From positions 496,001 to 560,000 of the forward strand of contig NOKP01000024.1 in the NCBI GenBank assembly GCA_002682825.1: a stretch of DNA of 64,000 bases, in the 5' to 3' direction. Positions within the stretch are counted from its first letter, which is position 1. Every line of letters starts with the position of its first letter. Below are positions 1 to 11,998 of this stretch, in pieces. Source of the stretch: Neonectria sp. B-13 (taxonomy: Eukaryota > Ascomycota > Sordariomycetes > Hypocreales > Nectriaceae). Made by a program: the position numbers and the translations under genes. Under the pieces are notes generated by a model. It was not told where the DNA came from. It ran no database searches and saw nothing but the letters and a program-made list of their open reading frames with translations.

Positions 1-1125
1 TGTAATTGATTAGAATGTCTTCCATTGGAACAGAAGACGCGCTGAGAGACGAGAGCGAGGTGTGCACCTGCTAACCATTCATATCTGGAGCGATGTCTGT
101 AGATGCTGAGAAAAGAAGGACTTACGATGGGGTAAAAGTCCGAACAAAAGTCCAGGCGATTCTTTCATGCTCGACTGATTCCTTTTCCTCCTGACCTGTA
201 GAATCGTCTTGTAGAATATCGACTGCTTGGCTGGGTGCCATATCTTCAGGCGAGGCTCTGGAAGTAGTGGAAGAGACGAATGAAGCAGCACGCTCAGTGC
301 CCGGGCCGACCTGAGCGTTCATTTCGTCGGCAGAGGTTGCATAAACTGTACCCCCAGTGACTAGACTTCTCTCAAAGCTCTCCATTCAGAGAAGTAGGTG
401 ACCAAACGCGTGAGTGTGGACAAAGAAGGTGCCCCGTCTTCAAATCGGAATCAAGAGAAGAGCAATGCCGAAAGTGAGAACAGACTGGGATGGAAATGAT
501 CTGGCTCCGGATGTATTGAAGGAGTTCATCTTTATAAACTGTGGTGTTGAAAGGGGCTGGATTTCGCGATTACCAATCTGGGGTAGAGCAACATCGGGTA
601 TGCCGTCGGCCTGGTCAACTCGTGTCTTATTTTGCACTCAACCAGACGCCGGGTAGCCCGCAGATACGTCAACCCCAGAAATGAAAAATAAGGGGGGCTA
701 TCGGGATTTGAACTTTGCGTGACCAATGGGACGCACTCCCAGTCACCGGCCAGATCCCGAACCCCACCTGCGATGCCGAAGTACACCGCGGCCAGTCAGC
801 AAACGGGATTTAACACGGCAATAGATAACTAATCCTTCAATCCCATTTTCTCACTTCGGGCGTCACCTACGTCATGGTCTCCAGTTGACTGCGGTACCGC
901 AATTCGGCATGGACACCTTGGACTGCATCATCGCAACCGCAACGAGAATCCGGAGGATTTTCGTAAAGAGTGGTTTGGCTCGCAGACGTACATCAACTAG
1001 GACATATGAGAGTGCATCTAACGGCACCTGAACCGGAGTGGTACCTTCAGCCATGTTCCCATAATCAATTCATCAGGATATTTCTCAGACGCAGTAGTAA
1101 CAGTTTCCAGAACCAAGATGCCATA
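1..1125. other. Left-edge intergenic region, one doubtful small ORF
   Basis: No gene is well supported here. A minus-strand open frame with an ATG at 385 and a stop at 122 would encode 87 residues. It is rich in Ser, Thr, Glu and Gln and matches nothing I recognise. It ends near a GTAAG at 120-116, so it could be the first exon of a small gene running towards the left edge. Positions 701-760 hold a nested inverted repeat, listed separately. The rest is the 3' flank of the regulator that ends at 1126. Confidence 0.3.
701..760. repeat. Nested imperfect inverted repeat
   Basis: The outer arms TCGGGAT (701-707) and ATCCCGA (754-760) are complementary. Inside them lie TGACC...GGTCA-type arms and a TGGGA/TCCCA stem around a 5-nt loop. 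On the minus strand a TTCAAATC string looks like a tRNA T-loop, but it has no T-stem, D-arm or acceptor pairing, so this is not called a tRNA. It may be a tRNA relic or a simple hairpin. Confidence 0.4.
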
Positions 1126-3563
1126 TTAATCTCCAAACTCAGACAAAGCGATGTGAAAGGCCACTTGGTAGGCAGCGTCAACTTCATCTATAAAGGTCAA
1201 GCAATGTTGTTAGCATTTGCAATCACTAACAAGGGAAAGATCATAAAAAGAACTTTGGAGTAGCAGACTGCTCCTACTGACCTTTCATACCACCAATTGC
1301 TTCGAACACACCTGCGAAGCCCTCCATTGCGGCAATAATTCCATCTAACCCATGACGGAGCTCCTCGACGAGGCGTTCTGCGGTGACTGCGTTGCCTGTA
1401 GATGTGAGAGATATCTGAGACACAACGCTTACCCTACAGAACTGCATCAACAAGGCATAGCTAGCCTGCATTGCGCAGCATGAAGTTGTCGGCATGGTAC
1501 AAGAAAGTATGTCGCCAGCATAATCAGCATCTGGAGTCGGCAAGTTCTGTAGTTGTCGAGCGATTGTCAAGGCAGATTCAACACATATCCTAGCTGATTG
1601 TTCGGATGTCAAAGTTGGCAGTGCCAACAAGCCGGATGCAGTGTCATTTATGGGCATTGAGCCACCGGAAGCGTTCAAAATCTCGGTAGGCATCAGATCG
1701 CAATGATTCTTACTAAAAAGCGGAATGTCCGAGAATGCGTGATACCGATGAATCCGGATTCTCGCACTGCAAGGTTCGGCGTTAGAGAAGTGCTTTGGGA
1801 CTGAATTACTTCTTGGCTAAGCTGGGCCTTACAGGGAGGATTGATACACACCTGGAAAATCTGATCCGACAAAGGCGTCGCATAACTTGGGCCGTTATGA
1901 ACTCACTTGCAGGATCCAGTTCTGCGGTTGATGACACGGGCGGCTGTGATTCCACCCTTGCAGCAGCTAGCAACACCCATTTGTCAAGTCTTTCCATTTG
2001 CTCGTAGATGCTGAACATTTCTGTCTGAGACTTGATAGAGGATCCGTGGCTAGCGGTGAATCGAACACTGGCAACAGAAATACGCAGCGATTCGATAAAT
2101 ATCGTCCATGCCTGTGATGTCAGACCAGAGAATTTCCCACGGGCGTATGGTTAGCTGACCTCTGGGTCGGATTCGAGTTGAGGATATGGAGTCGTAAACT
2201 CGCTATCATCATCCACGTTTATAGATGCCTATATATTAGACCCATTATCTAGTCAGCCTGACCTATTTCAAATTAGAGGGCTCCGTTGAGCACTTACGCT
2301 CTGGCGAACGACAGAGCACAAATGTGCGTAGTAGTACTATCTATTTAGTTTACTGTCCGTCTGTGTACCTAAGAGTACTCACCGTCATCCACCAAGCTCT
2401 TCTCCTCGCCTCTGAGAACCTGTCCGTTTCTGGCCTCAGGCGATGGAGAGATAGGTTCTTCGCTATGATCAACGCTTGGCTAGCACGGGAGGTCATTTTA
2501 AGTAAGTTGCCGCGCTGAGCATGTTCGTAGTTGCTCAAAATGAGAAGGGCGAGGACACTTTCAAGCTCTGCAGGAGTTTTTGGGTGGAAAGGGGTGCGAG
2601 ATATCGGTAGTTCTTCGTCCAGTGATCCGGGAGGCTGAGCTGTGGTGAAGTCGAGGAATTCGGAGTCAGCCTCGACATTTTCAAGCGCTGCGTGGGCAAA
2701 CCTCTGTGCCAGAGACCTTCGTGCAGCGGCGGATACCACTATGTCACCATAGTCCTCCTCTCGCAAGGGAATGAGTGCCAGTACTGCAGAGATTGCAAGG
2801 CTAAGCGGGGAAGTCGTGTAAGGCAGGGTGTCAAAAGGTTTCGTGGAACGCCAATGCAAGGGGCGATCGGGTTCCAGTGACGAAACTGGTGGAGGAAGAA
2901 TTGGGAAATACTGGTGAATAAAAGTGTAATATGCATTCAATCTTGATTTGTCAGAGCACTCTCAGGCCCGGTCTGTGGGTGACAGCACTTACATTGTTTG
3001 ATCACTTTCGTAAACCCTCAAGGAGAAATCTCCAGACATTCTTGTTGCACCGGTAGGATGACACCTTGTGTTTGTCTGCTGACGCTCTACAATATATTCG
3101 GAGCGCTTTAACCCTGCGCCTGGCGAAATGAGATGACCGATTTGTTCCAAGGTAGTCACTGTTCAGGCTCGTCAGATGATTTCGGGAACAGATAATCTGG
3201 AAAAAATACAGACAGTCGCTTGCATAATTTTGCGGTCTCCAGTTGGAAGCTTGTGCTCCAGGAAGGACGTCGACATTCGATGGATGTGCTCTTGTTCTTC
3301 GTGACCCCCCTCGTCTGCTTGGGGCATAGTAGCACTCTCGATTTCGAACTAGACACTGGAACAAGAGGATGAGAACTGGGGTTTCACAACTATTTTCTTG
3401 CATCTCATGTCTAGGACTCACATTATGGCATGTTTGACCTCCATCGCAGCGAGTTCTTGATGCGCGACTTTACCTCGTTAGTCAGTAGGGTAGTAGGATA
3501 ATCGCCCCCAGAAACATACCAAGCTAAGCAAGCCACCTTCACTGGCGGGGCTGCAAACTTCAT
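1126..3563 (-). CDS. Zn2Cys6 fungal transcription factor, many exons
   Basis: A nuclear zinc-cluster regulator. The ATG at 3563 opens a 44-nt exon (3563-3520). This is spliced to 3467-3422 and then to an exon starting at 3355. Joined, they give the cluster ACLACRASRTRC, then DGGQTCHNCL, then VRNREC, with all six cysteines. A later exon encodes VYESDQT. After an intron at 2992-2942 it continues ILNAYYTFIHQYFPILPPP, the usual start of the middle homology region. Further in-frame exons give RRRAWWMT, YYYAHLCSVVRQS, FTTPYPQLESDPE, the MFSIYEQMERLDKW region and RIRIHRYHAFSDIPLF. The C-terminal exon ends GGMK and joins 1187-1126 (DEVDAAYQVAFHIALSEFGD). Frame is kept at every junction checked, so the gene looks intact. 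Central exon limits are approximate. Its targets are not visible; the sugar transporter ends 1.7 kb away. Confidence 0.85.
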
Positions 3564-5237
3564 TCCGGATATTCCGGCGCGCTATATAGATGTTATGGCT
3601 ATTATTTCCAGAGATGTTGGCAGAGCTGGAACGTTAGACTGATGACTGGCAGGTAAGAAGTCGGCTGCGAAGAAAAGTGTGGGCTGCGGAGCAGAAACTG
3701 AACCAAATCCCGCGGGGTTTGGAACCCACAATTTACCGACCTTGGTATAGTGCTAGTGCAGTGCTACATGCTTATGACTTCTTATGCACATACATACAGT
3801 CATGTAGACATGCAGATACGCAAGCGACCTGATGTAATGGGATAGTTCACTAGAGATTTAACCCTGCACAAGTACCGATTTCGTCCACGATAAAGTCCAG
3901 TGTCCGACGAAACCCTGCCGCCACCCCTCTATTATCGGTACCAAGAGGAGCTTGTGCAAGATGACCAACATCCTGCCACTTGCACCTGAAGGCACCAAAG
4001 CTGGCGCGGCTGCCCAGTTGACCTGGCGAACATATGTCAACTCAACGAGCAACGCACCGCCTGTTGTAACTGTCCATATTGGCGGGTCTCAAAAACTCTC
4101 GAACCCTGTTCTACACCTCAACGGGTATCCGAGATCCCTTCCTTATCCCAGCCTTCTCTAGAGAATGTTACCTTCCTTCGTTACAACGACACGAACGTTC
4201 AAGCCAATTTCAGTTGGACGAATAACACATGTATCTAGCGGTGTTGGCACTAAAGGGCAATGGAATGCAATCGAGAGGATACCAATTTCGACCTTTTTAC
4301 CATTCTCAGCAGATCAGCCGGACGCCATTCACGGACTTTATGTCTGCCAGATACTCGCCGCTCACAACTTCGCCGAGGCTACCAAAAAGGGTCCTCCAGG
4401 GTCCTCCGTGGAGAAGACAGTCGCTGTCATGGGCGACTACTATCCTCATGGACTATTTTGCTCACTGGAGAAACTCATCAAGAATGGTACTGAAGCCTGT
4501 ACTATATAGAATCTGCCTGTAAGATCGGAATGAGAGCTGCTAGGGTCTCGGTGTTGAATGGCTGGACACATGTGGTACTTTATACTTGCCCTGAGATAGG
4601 GTCAGATTGAACTTGTTATCCTTTTGATCCCTTTGCGCTGCATCTTGTATCTTGAGTTTATCTAAACTATCTAAACCGTCTCAACAACTGACCTCATTCA
4701 TTTATGACTTACCTGATCAACATAGACATGAACCCTATAGCTGCGTGTACCATTTATTATCGAGAAGGTTTCTTACTTGTCCATACCTGTCAGCCTGCAA
4801 GCTGTTCCAGGATTATTGTGTGTTTCGCTTCAGGTCGGGAAGGCTCGGGCTTCCTCTAATAGGCCTTAAGCTAAGCAACCAGGTGCCAATTCTTCATGGC
4901 TCAAACCTGCCAGTGGTCATACAAGATAAAGGACAAGGTAGGTACCCCTTATTACGTGCCCCTTATTTAGTGTTCTATGTTCACTATTTCATTTTTCCGA
5001 TGGCACAGAACAGCATGTTGTGTAGGCAACGATTGTATTAACGCGTTGAAGCGTGACAGTTAGATCCTCGACGTGGTGGCTGTTGAAGCCCTATATATGT
5101 GAAAATAGCTAAAGGAGTGTGAAAAAGAGGGTATCTACATAGGCATGTATCTGCTCGCGATGTAGTTGTATGAGTTGTGGAGTCCGCTTGACAGGCTTGG
5201 CCCAAGGGCTCGGACGAAGTGCCCCCTGTGTCCTGTC
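3564..5237. other. Intergenic region without a supported gene
   Basis: This 1.7 kb holds the regulator's upstream region (right of 3563) and the 3' flank of the sugar transporter. Between 3952 and 4509 there are plus-strand open stretches in shifting frames. One contains several N-glycosylation-like sites (NVT, NDT, NFS, NNT around 4160-4220). No frame continues as a protein I recognise, so at most this is a decayed secreted-protein gene. The remainder shows nothing. Confidence 0.4.
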
Positions 5238-7061
5238 TCAGGCATCGTGGCTCAGTCTATGGGCATTACTCTCAGATTCTGCCTTCTCATCCCCAAAGCC
5301 CAGCGCGCCTTTGTGGCCCGCAGCAGCCTCACGCTGCTGGAAAGTGATGGTGGGTCGCCACCCGGTGCTCTTGCGCGCGCTGCTGACTTCGTTGTATAGC
5401 TCATCGACCTCCTCCAGCGCAAGCCCTTTCGTTTCATAAATGAAGAAGTAGACAAACGCCACGCAGACGAAGCAGGCGCCGAACCAGATGAAAAAGATCT
5501 TGGACTGCAGGTTCGCGTTGCCGGGTCCATAATTGACCAGATAGGGGGTTGAGTACGCGATGGCCCAGTTGAACAGCCACTGCAAGGGAGTTAGTCGCGG
5601 CTCAGTGATGCAGGGTTGTTTGTTCCGTTCTGTGTCAGCACATGAGGGAAATGGAGAAGGCTTACGTTGGTTGCTGTTGTGATGGACAGAGACTTGGCAC
5701 GCGTGTGCAGCGGAAAGATCTCGCCAGTGACAACCCAGGCGATTGGTCCCCAGGTGGAGGCAAAGAAGAAGATGTAGAAGCAGATAAAGGCGATGCCAGC
5801 TCTTTGCGCCGGGACATTATAGACGATGATGTTGCCGTCACTGTCTTGGGACGTCGTCAAAGTTCCCAGCATGGCGACAATAAACTGCGAAACGCACATG
5901 CCGATGGCACCCCAAAGAAGGAGAGGGCGGCGACCCCACTTGTCGATGGCGTACAGGCCAGGAATAGTCGAGCCAACGTTAACGCAAGACGTGATGACCT
6001 GGATGATGAAGCCGTCTTTCATGCCGGAGTTCTTGAAGTATTGCGTGCCGTAATAGAAGATGAAATTAATGCCAGTAAATTGCTGAAGCGCTTGAAGACC
6101 CATTCCGGTCCATTGCCTCTTAGCGAGCGGACCGTAGAAACAGTCAAGGTAGCTCGATTTGGTCAAGCTCCGTTCGTAGTCGTGGTTGGCTTTGATCTCG
6201 TTCAGCTCTTCCAGAATTGAGGGGTGATCCGGGGCAAGTCTCCGTAGCGTCGCTAGCGACTTGGCGGCCTGCTCAACGTTGTCTCGCTTGATAAGATATC
6301 GGGGAGTTTCTGGGAGCACCAGCATCCCGCCAATCAAGATGATAGCGAAGGCAAATTGCACGGCGATCGGGATGCGGTATGAGCCAGTATCATCTCGTCC
6401 TTGAGTTGCGTTATTCACCACGGCGGCAAGGAGAAGACCGATGGTGATGGCGAACTGATAGGCACCAACAATGGCACCTCGGATCCATTTCGGGGCGGTC
6501 TCAGATTGATAAAGTGGGACTAAACATAATTAGTATAACGGCAGTACAAGTCGTTTCATTGGGATAAATCATACTCAAGGCTGAGATCAAACCGACACCG
6601 AAACCAGCGATAAAGCGGCCAGCCAGGAAAAGGGGGATAGAGACGGCTGCCGTCTGGAGGATGACTCCAACGTTGAAGACCCAGGACGAGGCGATCAGGG
6701 CCCATCGACGACCAATGTTGTCACCGAGGAACGGCGACGCAAGGGCGCCGAAGAAGGTGCCTGCTGAGAGAATAGAGACAATGGCAGCGGACTGGGAGGG
6801 AGACACATCGGGATGGCCTTGAGAATCCGTGTAACCGGTTGAGAAGAGTGTCTTCCAGTACTCCATGGCCAAAACACCACTGATAGTGCCAGTGTCATAG
6901 CTAGAAAGTTTCGGTCAGTCAACTTTGCATGGCGTAGAAGGACGATGAAGGTCATACCCGAAGAGAACGCCGCCAAAGGCGACAAAAACGCCTATGGCAA
7001 TAGCCGGCCAAGCCTTACCGGCCTCGCCTTCGGGCTTGTGAAGAGCGAACTTCGACACCAT
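5238..7061 (-). CDS. MFS sugar (hexose) transporter
   Basis: A plasma-membrane sugar:proton symporter of the major facilitator superfamily, close to fungal hexose transporters. Four exons (7061-6958, 6900-6575, 6519-5666, 5579-5238) join in frame to 541 codons plus stop. Family marks in order: a cytosolic N-terminus, YDTGTISG after TM1, GDNIGRRWAL between TM2 and TM3, AGRFIAGFGVG, LPETPRYLI at the end of the first half, QQFTGINFIFYYG in TM7, DKWGRRPLLL, and YETKGLALEEVDELY after TM12. Length and the twelve hydrophobic segments fit the family. The substrate cannot be read from the sequence; glucose or other hexoses are likely. The secreted GH32 enzyme at 9546 is the next gene and would release such sugars. 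Confidence 0.95.
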
Positions 7062-9545
7062 TGTGTTGGAGTTTCGTGGTTCTTTCTAGGCTGTGGATTG
7101 TTCGCAGTGGTATCTTGGGTGAGAGTGAAGAGGATGTGGAATGAAGATGAGAGTGTCTCCTGGGACGTGAGTAGGTAGATATAGAATCTAGGTCCGACAG
7201 CTGGCGTAGGAGAGGCTTCATCGTTGTCTATCCATCTCCAGTATTTCCTGATTGGGAACCAACATGGCGGAGCATGCCGAGTGCTATTCACAGCGGATCA
7301 TGGTGGACAATCCGTGCAAGGGAGGATCGGCCATGCCGACAAACTAGGGGAAGCATTGCATTCTCCTTATCTGTCGCTTTGACTAATTGCGATCAGTTTC
7401 TGAATCCATAATGCTGAGGATACACTTCGAGCCATGAGCACCTCAGAAAGCAAGGGTCTAGCGCCCTGGATGATGCAGCGTAAGTTATTCAGATAGCAGC
7501 CCTAGCGGGCTGAGGGCCGAGATGCTGCCAACCCTTGCCCGAGACGGAAGGTAGAGTGGATGAGACATTGCCTCTAAGTCCAGGGATGGCGAAGAGGGTT
7601 ACACAGGTAAGTGTCATTGGGCCATTGCCTTGCAGCCAGTTGGAGAAGATGGGCTCTAGCGGGTGATGTGATGGCCAAGGGGGGTAGACGGCCATTGGCC
7701 TCTTGCTAAGGGAGAGGCGAGCCAAGTGGGTAATATCTGCAATGGAATGGTGAATGGAAGCATATGTTCGGATTTTGGATGACGACTCCGCACGTTTGGG
7801 TTACATGGTCTCGGCTTCTCCTCATTTCTGGCCGCAGGGGTGGTCCCCATCGACAGGAGGGGAGCAGGAAAGATGACCAATTTTAGCGTGGTAACAGCGC
7901 GAGCAGCTGTCCTGCAGATGCAGCTTCAGTTTTTGCGCATCGGTCTTTAAGAAACCCACATGGTCAGCGAGGTTGGTAGGAAATGGCGTGTCTTTCATCC
8001 TCCTTGAGAAGCGCAATGGCGAGGGTACGTCCTCTCGCTACGGTGCGTAGGGTCTGGGATATGATGGGGAGAGCGGAGCAGGAGTAAAAAGCAAGCAAAT
8101 TGCAAACATATGATTTGAGGAACAGGAGATGCATCCAACAAGAGCTCTCCGAAGGCGGAGGCGGAGCTGGTTGCGGGCGCGGAGCTCTGAGGGCACGCAC
8201 CCTAGTGGTTCGCTTGGAGCTTCTAGTGGCCTTCCAGAACTACGTTAGTGGGAGGGGCTCGGGTTACGGACTTTCTGGGAGTCCGGCGGCCTGGGGGTTA
8301 TTCTTCTAGACCAGCGGGAATCCTTCTAGCGTCCTTCTCTGTGCGGAAACGATCACCGCCAAGCTCCGGTATCAAGCTTGCTTGTGCACACAGTTGTGAC
8401 GCACGGGTCCGACCAGTGCCATCAGATTCGCTCCTGGCGACTAGCTCGAGAGATCCACCGGGATGTTGGTGCGTTTCCATGCAAGCGGTTTCTGCGGAAC
8501 CGTTAGCACGCAGTTGGTCGTGGGTCTATTTGGTACGAGCAAGCATGGGTTGCAACGAGATATCTTCAGCTGAGACCATCGAGTCATGGCTGCATGACGT
8601 TGCAGTAGTGCAGCTTACCCCTCATCTGAGCTGTGGATGACTCCGCTTAAGCTTACTTACCCCAAGGGCAAGGCCTGGTCTGTCCAGAGAGCTGTTTTCC
8701 AGAGAGCTGTCTTCCAGAGAGCTTCCCCCGCGACTTCGAGCATAGAGACACGGTGCCAAAAACGCGGTGTAGATGGAAACAATGAAAACCCAATACACAT
8801 TGAGCATTGCTCACTGCGATAGGAAGTACCAACGGCCTTTCATAGACTAGGGGACTTACCTGCCACTCAAAGGCTTTGAGAAATATCCCCATGTCAAGAG
8901 CCCACAATTAACCCCGACTCCATGATCGGATGGACCGGCCGAACGGTGGAGACGACTAGCCAAACCTCTGCCGGACCGACAGTGTTGGCCTGCCACACCA
9001 CGCACGCACAATCACAAAACTACTTCACCTCTCCACAATCGCGGAGAAACCCACACTCGTCCGCTACCCCCCGGCCCCTGCCGCCCGACGCTGGTGGCTC
9101 TCCCTCACCACCTTACTGCTAAAGGCAGGTCTTGCTTCCCCCACACGCTCTCCCCGCAGGTCCTTTGCCCTGTCTGGCAGGCCCAAGCCAATTGCGGACA
9201 AGCTACGCGCGACCTACAACGACCGGCGCCATACGACATCGGCAATGCCATGATGGAGATCATGGATGCGTGCATGTGCGCCTCCTTTGCAAAGCCTCGC
9301 CTCCATCCCTTCCAAGACCGAAGAGGTCCGTACGTACGTTCAGTGTGGAATACTCGTGGATGACTTGTTGCCGTCATCAGAACACGTACAACGTTTACTT
9401 CCAACCTGATGCTGATGCTGCCGATGCTCAAAGGTATGAATAGAGGCCACCCGTCCCCCCTTTCTCCTGAAGACTCCAACAACCAACTGCCTCACCATCT
9501 ACTTCCTCTTTGATTCTGACGCACCCCATAAGCATAAGCAACGCA
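7062..9545. other. Long divergent intergenic region
   Basis: 2.5 kb separates the starts of the sugar transporter (-) and the GH32 enzyme (+), so both upstream regions lie here. No open frame shows recognisable protein features. A 15-bp tandem repeat at 8684-8726 is listed separately. The stretch just before 9546 is C-rich and probably transcribed as leader. I see no convincing conserved operator. Confidence 0.5.
8684..8726. repeat. 15-bp tandem repeat, about 2.9 copies
   Basis: The unit CCAGAGAGCTGTTTT starts at 8684, 8699 and 8714, with one substitution (TTT to TCT) in the second copy and a partial third copy. It lies in the region between the sugar transporter and the GH32 gene. Its function is unknown. 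Confidence 0.8.
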
Positions 9546-11600
9546 ATGCACTTTACCCATCGTCCACCGTCGACTCAGACGCTCGCTCTGCTGGCGCTCT
9601 CTGCTTCAGCCGTGTTCGCGGCCTCCGTCCCAAAACTTCCAAACTGCCGCTCTCACAGCTACCCGGGCCCTCGCAACCCCAGCTTTGAGGCTGGCGACAT
9701 CGAAGGCTGGAAAGTCATCAGCGGCGATGCCTTCGGAAGCAAGTCGGTCAGCTCTTCCAAGTCGTACTGGGATGGCCCTTTCAACCAGGACGGCGAGAAT
9801 TTCCTCCTGGGCACTGCGCAGTCTGGCGAAGCGGCCGTCGGTCAGCTGAAGTCAAGCTCGTTCAAGGCCAGCTCCGTCATGAGCTTCCTCATTGGCGGCG
9901 GCCATGACCCTGACAACCTCTACGTTGGTCTCGTGCGGGACAAGGACAACAAACTCCTTCTGAAGCAGACAGGCGTCAACGATGAGGCCCTGATCCGTAT
10001 CATCTGGGACACCAGCAAGTGGGCAGGGCAGAATGTGCACGTCGTTGTGTATGACAACAGCACTTCGAACTCCTGGGGCCACATCAACATTGACGACGTC
10101 CGCGTCGGCTGCGCCGCCCTCGGCGATGGCAAAGGCCGCACCTTCAATGTTTTCGGCGAGGCCAATCAGCCACCTGCAAGCAGCTCATCGTCGTGCTCCC
10201 TCTTTGCCGCAGACCCCAACCGCCCCCAGTATCATTATACTCAGTATCAGGGCTGGATCAACGATCCGGCCGGCCTCAGCCAATATCGAGGGCACCATCA
10301 CCTCTTCAGCCAGTACAACCCGGACGCCCCTTTGTGGGGTCCCATGTATTGGTCTCACGCCGAGAGCGTCGATGCGGTGCATTGGCGCGAGTTGCCCGTT
10401 GCCTTGACCCCGAAGGAAACAAACAACCCCCTAGACACTTCCGGGCGCTTCACTGGCAGCGCCGTCGTCGACAAACGCAACAAATTGCACCTCGTCTTCA
10501 CCGACTTCACCGACTTGGCTTATCACCCTGACGCAGTCCAGGAGGTGGTCTCGGTTGCAACTAGCTCAGACGGCATCAACTTCGAGCTCGATTCGAAGAA
10601 CCCTGTCATCGGTGGCCCTCCCCCGGGAGCACCCACCTTCTTTCGGGATCCTAAAGTGTTCCGTGACCCTACCGACAACTCGTGGAAGTTGGTCATCGGC
10701 TCAAGCAACGACGTCAGCGGCAGAGTGCAGCTGTATCGCTCGACCGACCTGGTCTCCTGGTCCTACGTTGGCATTCTGTATACCGGTGACGGCAGCACGG
10801 GCAACGTGTGGGAATGTCCCAACTTTTTCCCCCTCGGCGATAAATGGGTCCTGTTCTATGGCGGAAACGCTTTAGGCTGGTACGAGACAGGCACCTACAA
10901 CGGCTCAGTGTTCACGAGCGAGAAGCGCGGTCTCATCGATGCCGGCCCTGACAGCTACGCGATGCAGTGGTATAAGGATGCTTCGGGCCGCGACCTGGCT
11001 ATCACATGGATGGGTAACTGGCCCACGCCCAAGTGGCCCAGCCGCGCCAACGGCTGGGCTGGAGCGCAGTCCATCACTCGGGAGCTCTTTATTCGCGACG
11101 ACGGGGGTCTGGGCAGCCGTCCTATCGCTGCCCTTGACAAGCTTGCGAGCGGTCCGGTGAAGAGGCTTGGGCGGCGCAAGGTTGGCGACAATGCCCTCGC
11201 TGTCGGAAGCACAAAGACTGCGAGGCTGCAGGTCGCGGTGGACCTCGGCGCGACAACCGCCTCGTCATTCACCATCTCGCTATTCAAGTCCAAGGCAGAG
11301 TCGGTGCTGCTGACTTACACAACCGCCAACCGGACTCTGACGCTCGACACAAAGAAGGCTGGTTACGGCCAAGCGGGAACCTGGCAAGCTGTCATTGCTC
11401 GCCCGGCCAAGAACAAGCTGACTCTGGACATCTTCATCGACCGATCGAGCCTCGAGATCTTTGCTGGCGACGGAACGGTCATGACGGCTAACGTTTTTCC
11501 GAGATATGAGGAGTCCAAGGACGTGACCATTGTCGGAAACCAGGGGACTGCAGCGTTTGAATCCATCAACCTGACGCCTCTTGGTTCGAGCTGGTGCTAG
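9546..11600 (+). CDS. Secreted GH32 beta-fructofuranosidase/inulinase-type enzyme
   Basis: Hydrolyses terminal beta-fructosyl bonds (sucrose, inulin or levan) outside the cell. The start is the ATG at 9546; the longer open frame begins only with TTG at 9510. The 684-aa protein has a signal peptide (hydrophobic LALLALSASAVFA near residues 15-28). Next comes a region of about 190 residues resembling a jelly-roll accessory module (GPRNPSFEAGDIEGWKV..., ...WGHINIDDVRVG), a Ser-rich linker, and the GH32 catalytic fold. Catalytic marks are WINDPAG with nucleophile Asp240, FRDP with Asp368, and ECPN with acid/base Glu423. A C-terminal beta-sandwich (IDRSSLEIFAGDG) ends the protein. It is a single exon. 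The extra N-terminal module is less common in plain invertases and could bind polymer. Exact substrate is uncertain. Confidence 0.95.
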   Translation: MHFTHRPPSTQTLALLALSASAVFAASVPKLPNCRSHSYPGPRNPSFEAGDIEGWKVISGDAFGSKSVSSSKSYWDGPFNQDGENFLLGTAQSGEAAVGQLKSSSFKASSVMSFLIGGGHDPDNLYVGLVRDKDNKLLLKQTGVNDEALIRIIWDTSKWAGQNVHVVVYDNSTSNSWGHINIDDVRVGCAALGDGKGRTFNVFGEANQPPASSSSSCSLFAADPNRPQYHYTQYQGWINDPAGLSQYRGHHHLFSQYNPDAPLWGPMYWSHAESVDAVHWRELPVALTPKETNNPLDTSGRFTGSAVVDKRNKLHLVFTDFTDLAYHPDAVQEVVSVATSSDGINFELDSKNPVIGGPPPGAPTFFRDPKVFRDPTDNSWKLVIGSSNDVSGRVQLYRSTDLVSWSYVGILYTGDGSTGNVWECPNFFPLGDKWVLFYGGNALGWYETGTYNGSVFTSEKRGLIDAGPDSYAMQWYKDASGRDLAITWMGNWPTPKWPSRANGWAGAQSITRELFIRDDGGLGSRPIAALDKLASGPVKRLGRRKVGDNALAVGSTKTARLQVAVDLGATTASSFTISLFKSKAESVLLTYTTANRTLTLDTKKAGYGQAGTWQAVIARPAKNKLTLDIFIDRSSLEIFAGDGTVMTANVFPRYEESKDVTIVGNQGTAAFESINLTPLGSSWC

Positions 11601-11633
11601 TGGACCGGCCTTTCTTATTCGAGGGCCATGTGG

Positions 11634-11697
11634 GGGTATGGAGAGAGGGAGAGAGAGGGAGAGGGAGATGGCGATGGGAGAGGGAGGAGGGTGGTCT
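11634..11697. repeat. Polypurine (GA-rich) low-complexity tract
   Basis: About 60 bases made almost wholly of G and A (runs of GAGAGAGGGA) begin about 33 bases after the GH32 stop codon. Such a tract could form triplex or G-rich structure, or serve in 3'-end formation; this is inference only. Confidence 0.75.
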
Positions 11698-11998
11698 GGT
11701 GGAACGATGTGACAGTTGGAACCCTTTTTCTTTTAGGCAAAGTTACGGATAGAAATCCCGCAGCTGTTTTCTACCAACCTGAATCACGTCACTCACACGG
11801 AGTAATAAAAGCACGAAGCTATTGCCCCACACCGACCCTAAAGAACCATGACTAGCCGGTCCTCATGATGACACCGGCAGCACACTAGAATTGATCTAGT
11901 GTACTTTCCCATTCGCCCAGTTTATGAAGTTTCCAGTCGCCAGGGTCCTGCAGATGTAACTACTGTAGAGTGGACATCCATCCCGTCTTGTGTGCTGG

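Noticed and set aside
690..775. Possible tRNA gene on the minus strand
   Set aside because: Only a T-loop-like TTCAAATC is present. No T-stem, no valid anticodon loop (T33 is missing) and no acceptor pairing could be drawn.
9510..9545. Longer N-terminus for the GH32 enzyme
   Set aside because: The extension begins with TTG, which is not a normal fungal start. The ATG at 9546 directly precedes a good signal peptide. The same reasoning moved the starts at 20182, 34315 and 36637.
9852..11569. Several open frames antisense to or out of frame with the GH32 gene
   Set aside because: They are shadows of a GC-rich coding exon and show no protein features of their own.
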